Origin: Akkermansiaceae bacterium UBA6138
GTDB lineage: Bacteria; Verrucomicrobiota; Verrucomicrobiia; Verrucomicrobiales; DEV007
DNA: 16,941 nt
NCBI GenBank assembly: GCA_002422425.1
Contig: DIVG01000058.1
Span: 1-16,941 of the forward strand
Direction: 5' to 3'
The translations under genes were made by a program, and so were the position numbers. How positions within the stretch are numbered: position 1 is the first letter of the stretch; each line of letters starts with the position of its first letter. The notes under the pieces are model-generated. The model was not told where the DNA came from. It did no database searches and worked only from the letters and a program-made list of their open reading frames with translations. Below are positions 15,789 to 16,941 of the stretch, in pieces.

Positions 15789-15807
15789 GGACAAAACTAC
15801 TCGGAGT

Positions 15808-15826
15808 TCATACCCTACGTGCATGA
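15808..15826. promoter_or_regulatory. Putative LysR operator (T-N11-A box)
   Basis: TCAT-N11-ATGA (15808-15811 and 15823-15826) has the dyad and exact 11-nt spacing of the classic LysR-type T-N11-A recognition box. It begins 20 bp upstream of the lysR start in the lysR/pirin divergent region, a usual position for an autoregulatory site. The half-sites are only 4 bp, so chance occurrence is possible. Confidence 0.45.
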
Positions 15827-15919
15827 CCTTGTGACGCAACCGGCATTGGCTGCAGGGTCGACCGGGGAGCACCTTAAGTTCTTCATTCGACGCACCCCCC
15901 ATTCCAACCTCGCCTGAAA

Positions 15920-16639
15920 ATGACCACGATCACTCCCGCCATCACTCTCCGCGCCTCCGCCGAGCGGGGGCACGCGAACCACGGCTGGCTCGATACCTAC
16001 CACAGTTTCAGCTTCTCGAATTACTACGACCCGGCGCACATGGGCTTTCGCAGCCTCCGCGTGATCAATCAGGATCGAATCGCAGCGGGAGTCGGATTCC
16101 CCACCCATCCGCACCGCGACATGGAAATTTTCAGCTACGTCCTCGAAGGAACGATCAGCCATCAGGACAGCATGGGAAACTCCCGTGAATTAAGACCCGG
16201 CCACATTCAATTGATGAGTGCGGGATCCGGTGTGACCCACAGCGAGTTCAACCCCTCAAAAACCCAACCTCTCCATCTCCTCCAGATCTGGATCGAGCCG
16301 AACCGCCGAGGGCTCACTCCATCCTATACCGAATGGCACCCCGCACCCGGGAGCGAGGTTCTATCCAAGGTTCTCGTGATCTCGCCCGACGGCCGGGAGA
16401 ATTCGGCCCTGATCCACCAGGATGCCTTCGTCTACCGTCTCCGCCTCGCCCCGGGGGAGCGCCTTACCCACACACTCGCCGAAAATCGCGGACTCTGGTT
16501 GCAAGCTATTCATGGGGAGGTGCGTCTCAACGAAACAACCCTGACGCCCGGTGACGGTGCCAGTGCCGAAAATCCATTCCCCTACGAGATCGTTGCAGGA
16601 GAACAACCCGTCGAAGCCCTTCTCTTTGATCTGGCCTGA
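15920..16639 (+). CDS. Pirin family protein (YhaK-type bicupin, possible quercetin 2,3-dioxygenase)
   Basis: This 239-residue pirin-like bicupin has an N-terminal cupin with the metal-binding set H63, H65 (PTHPHRDMEIF), H107 and E109 (GVTHSE), matching the iron-binding His3-Glu site of pirins. Family blocks include WLDTYHSFSFSNYYDPAHMGF, FSYVLEGTISHQDSMG and LQIWIEPNRRGLTPSY. Some members cleave quercetin and others act as redox sensors, so the substrate cannot be assigned. The ATG at 15920 has no Shine-Dalgarno sequence. It is divergent from lysR by 131 nt and 33 nt upstream of a DoxX-like gene. A pirin, DoxX and LysR/AraC combination suggests a regulated oxidative or electrophile-stress response, which is inferred only from context. 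Confidence 0.93.
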   Translation: MTTITPAITLRASAERGHANHGWLDTYHSFSFSNYYDPAHMGFRSLRVINQDRIAAGVGFPTHPHRDMEIFSYVLEGTISHQDSMGNSRELRPGHIQLMSAGSGVTHSEFNPSKTQPLHLLQIWIEPNRRGLTPSYTEWHPAPGSEVLSKVLVISPDGRENSALIHQDAFVYRLRLAPGERLTHTLAENRGLWLQAIHGEVRLNETTLTPGDGASAENPFPYEIVAGEQPVEALLFDLA

Positions 16640-16672
16640 GCCATTCTTAATAACCCACCCTAATAAAACGTC

Positions 16673-16941
16673 ATGAAATACATCCCCACCATCGCCCGCT
16701 ACCTCCTCGGACTCATCTTTGTCGTCTTCGGTCTGAACTTCTGGCTCCACTTCCTGCCCGTGCCCTCCCCGCCGGAAGGTTCTCTTGCCGCCGGATTCAT
16801 CGGAGCCCTGTATATGTCCGGATTCCTCGCCGTGGTGAAAGTCTTCGAAGTCGTCGGCGGCGCCCTCCTTCTCGCGGGTCGCTACGTGAACCTCGCTCTC
16901 GCCGTGGTCGGCCCCATCGCCGTGGTCATCGTCATGTATCA
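16673..16941 (+). CDS. DoxX-like family membrane protein, 3'-truncated by window end
   Basis: The ATG at 16673 opens a frame that runs off the window after 89 complete codons. The visible protein is hydrophobic. A first membrane helix (YLLGLIFVVFGLNFWLHF, about residues 10-27) is followed by a short polar PVPSPPEG loop. A second segment is around AAGFIGALYMSGFLAVVKVFEVVGGALLLAG, and a third begins at NLALAVVGPIAVVIV. The GLNFWLHF...P.PP pattern and KxxEVxGGxLLLxGR resemble DoxX/DUF-type small quinone-associated membrane proteins. It follows the pirin gene by 33 nt and is probably in its operon. The C-terminal part is missing. Confidence 0.85.
   Translation, partial: MKYIPTIARYLLGLIFVVFGLNFWLHFLPVPSPPEGSLAAGFIGALYMSGFLAVVKVFEVVGGALLLAGRYVNLALAVVGPIAVVIVMY

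Noticed and set aside
15856..15863. GGTCGACC palindrome in the lysR/pirin gap
   Set aside because: An 8-bp palindrome without repeats or known recognition is expected by chance in GC-rich DNA.
15789..15902. A 38-residue N-terminal extension of the LysR protein, containing several cysteines
   Set aside because: LysR proteins start at the helix-turn-helix (MEFHQLRYF). The extension covers the divergent regulatory region and the T-N11-A box.
14165..15917. Plus-strand open frames opposite the AraC and LysR genes
   Set aside because: The minus strand carries complete helix-turn-helix regulators. The plus-strand translations show no domain and are Arg/Gly-rich.

Overview
This GC-rich, gene-dense window most likely comes from a Verrucomicrobiota or related PVC-superphylum chromosome. 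The strongest taxonomic hint is the pair at the left end: a CxxCH-containing DUF1549/DUF1553 protein followed by a Tat-exported DUF1501 protein. This pairing is amplified in Planctomycetes and Verrucomicrobia. The sequence alone does not give the genus. All other loci are ordinary bacterial housekeeping or regulatory genes, and I see no insertion sequence, prophage, CRISPR array, tRNA or rRNA.

Layout: (1) 3-4326, plus strand: the 5'-truncated DUF1549/DUF1553 gene and the DUF1501 gene, a putative exported (poly)saccharide-degradation pair. They are separated by a short heptamer repeat that also supplies the TTG start of the second gene. (2) 4351-4376: a 10-bp perfect hairpin between convergent genes. 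(3) 9342-4402, minus strand: a complete pyruvate dehydrogenase operon pdhA-pdhB-pdhC-lpdA (E1alpha, E1beta, E2, E3). (4) 9343-9480: a divergent control region. (5) 9481-13107, plus strand: mnmG (tRNA wobble-uridine modification), nadC (NAD synthesis) and birA (biotin ligase), the last two overlapping by 4 nt. (6) 13108-13333: a structured GC-rich gap ending in an AT-rich putative promoter, then a small sensorless histidine-kinase-like protein. (7) 15788-14153, minus strand: a LysR regulator and a PAS-AraC regulator 4 nt apart, divergent from (8) 15920-16941, plus strand: a pirin/YhaK-type cupin and a truncated DoxX-like membrane protein.

The most notable signal is a pair of identical, perfect 16-bp palindromes, TGTTCCACGTGGAACA, at 9450-9465 and 10232-10247. 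They match the chromosomal ParB-binding parS consensus. One lies in the mnmG leader and one is embedded in frame inside mnmG. mnmG (gidA) is classically origin-proximal and often sits beside rsmG-parA-parB. Here no rsmG, parA or parB follows, yet the centromere sites are present, so the window is probably close to oriC. Other points of interest are the near absence of Shine-Dalgarno sequences at almost every start, the possible RNA element downstream of birA, and the LysR/AraC/pirin/DoxX regulatory island with a good T-N11-A box.
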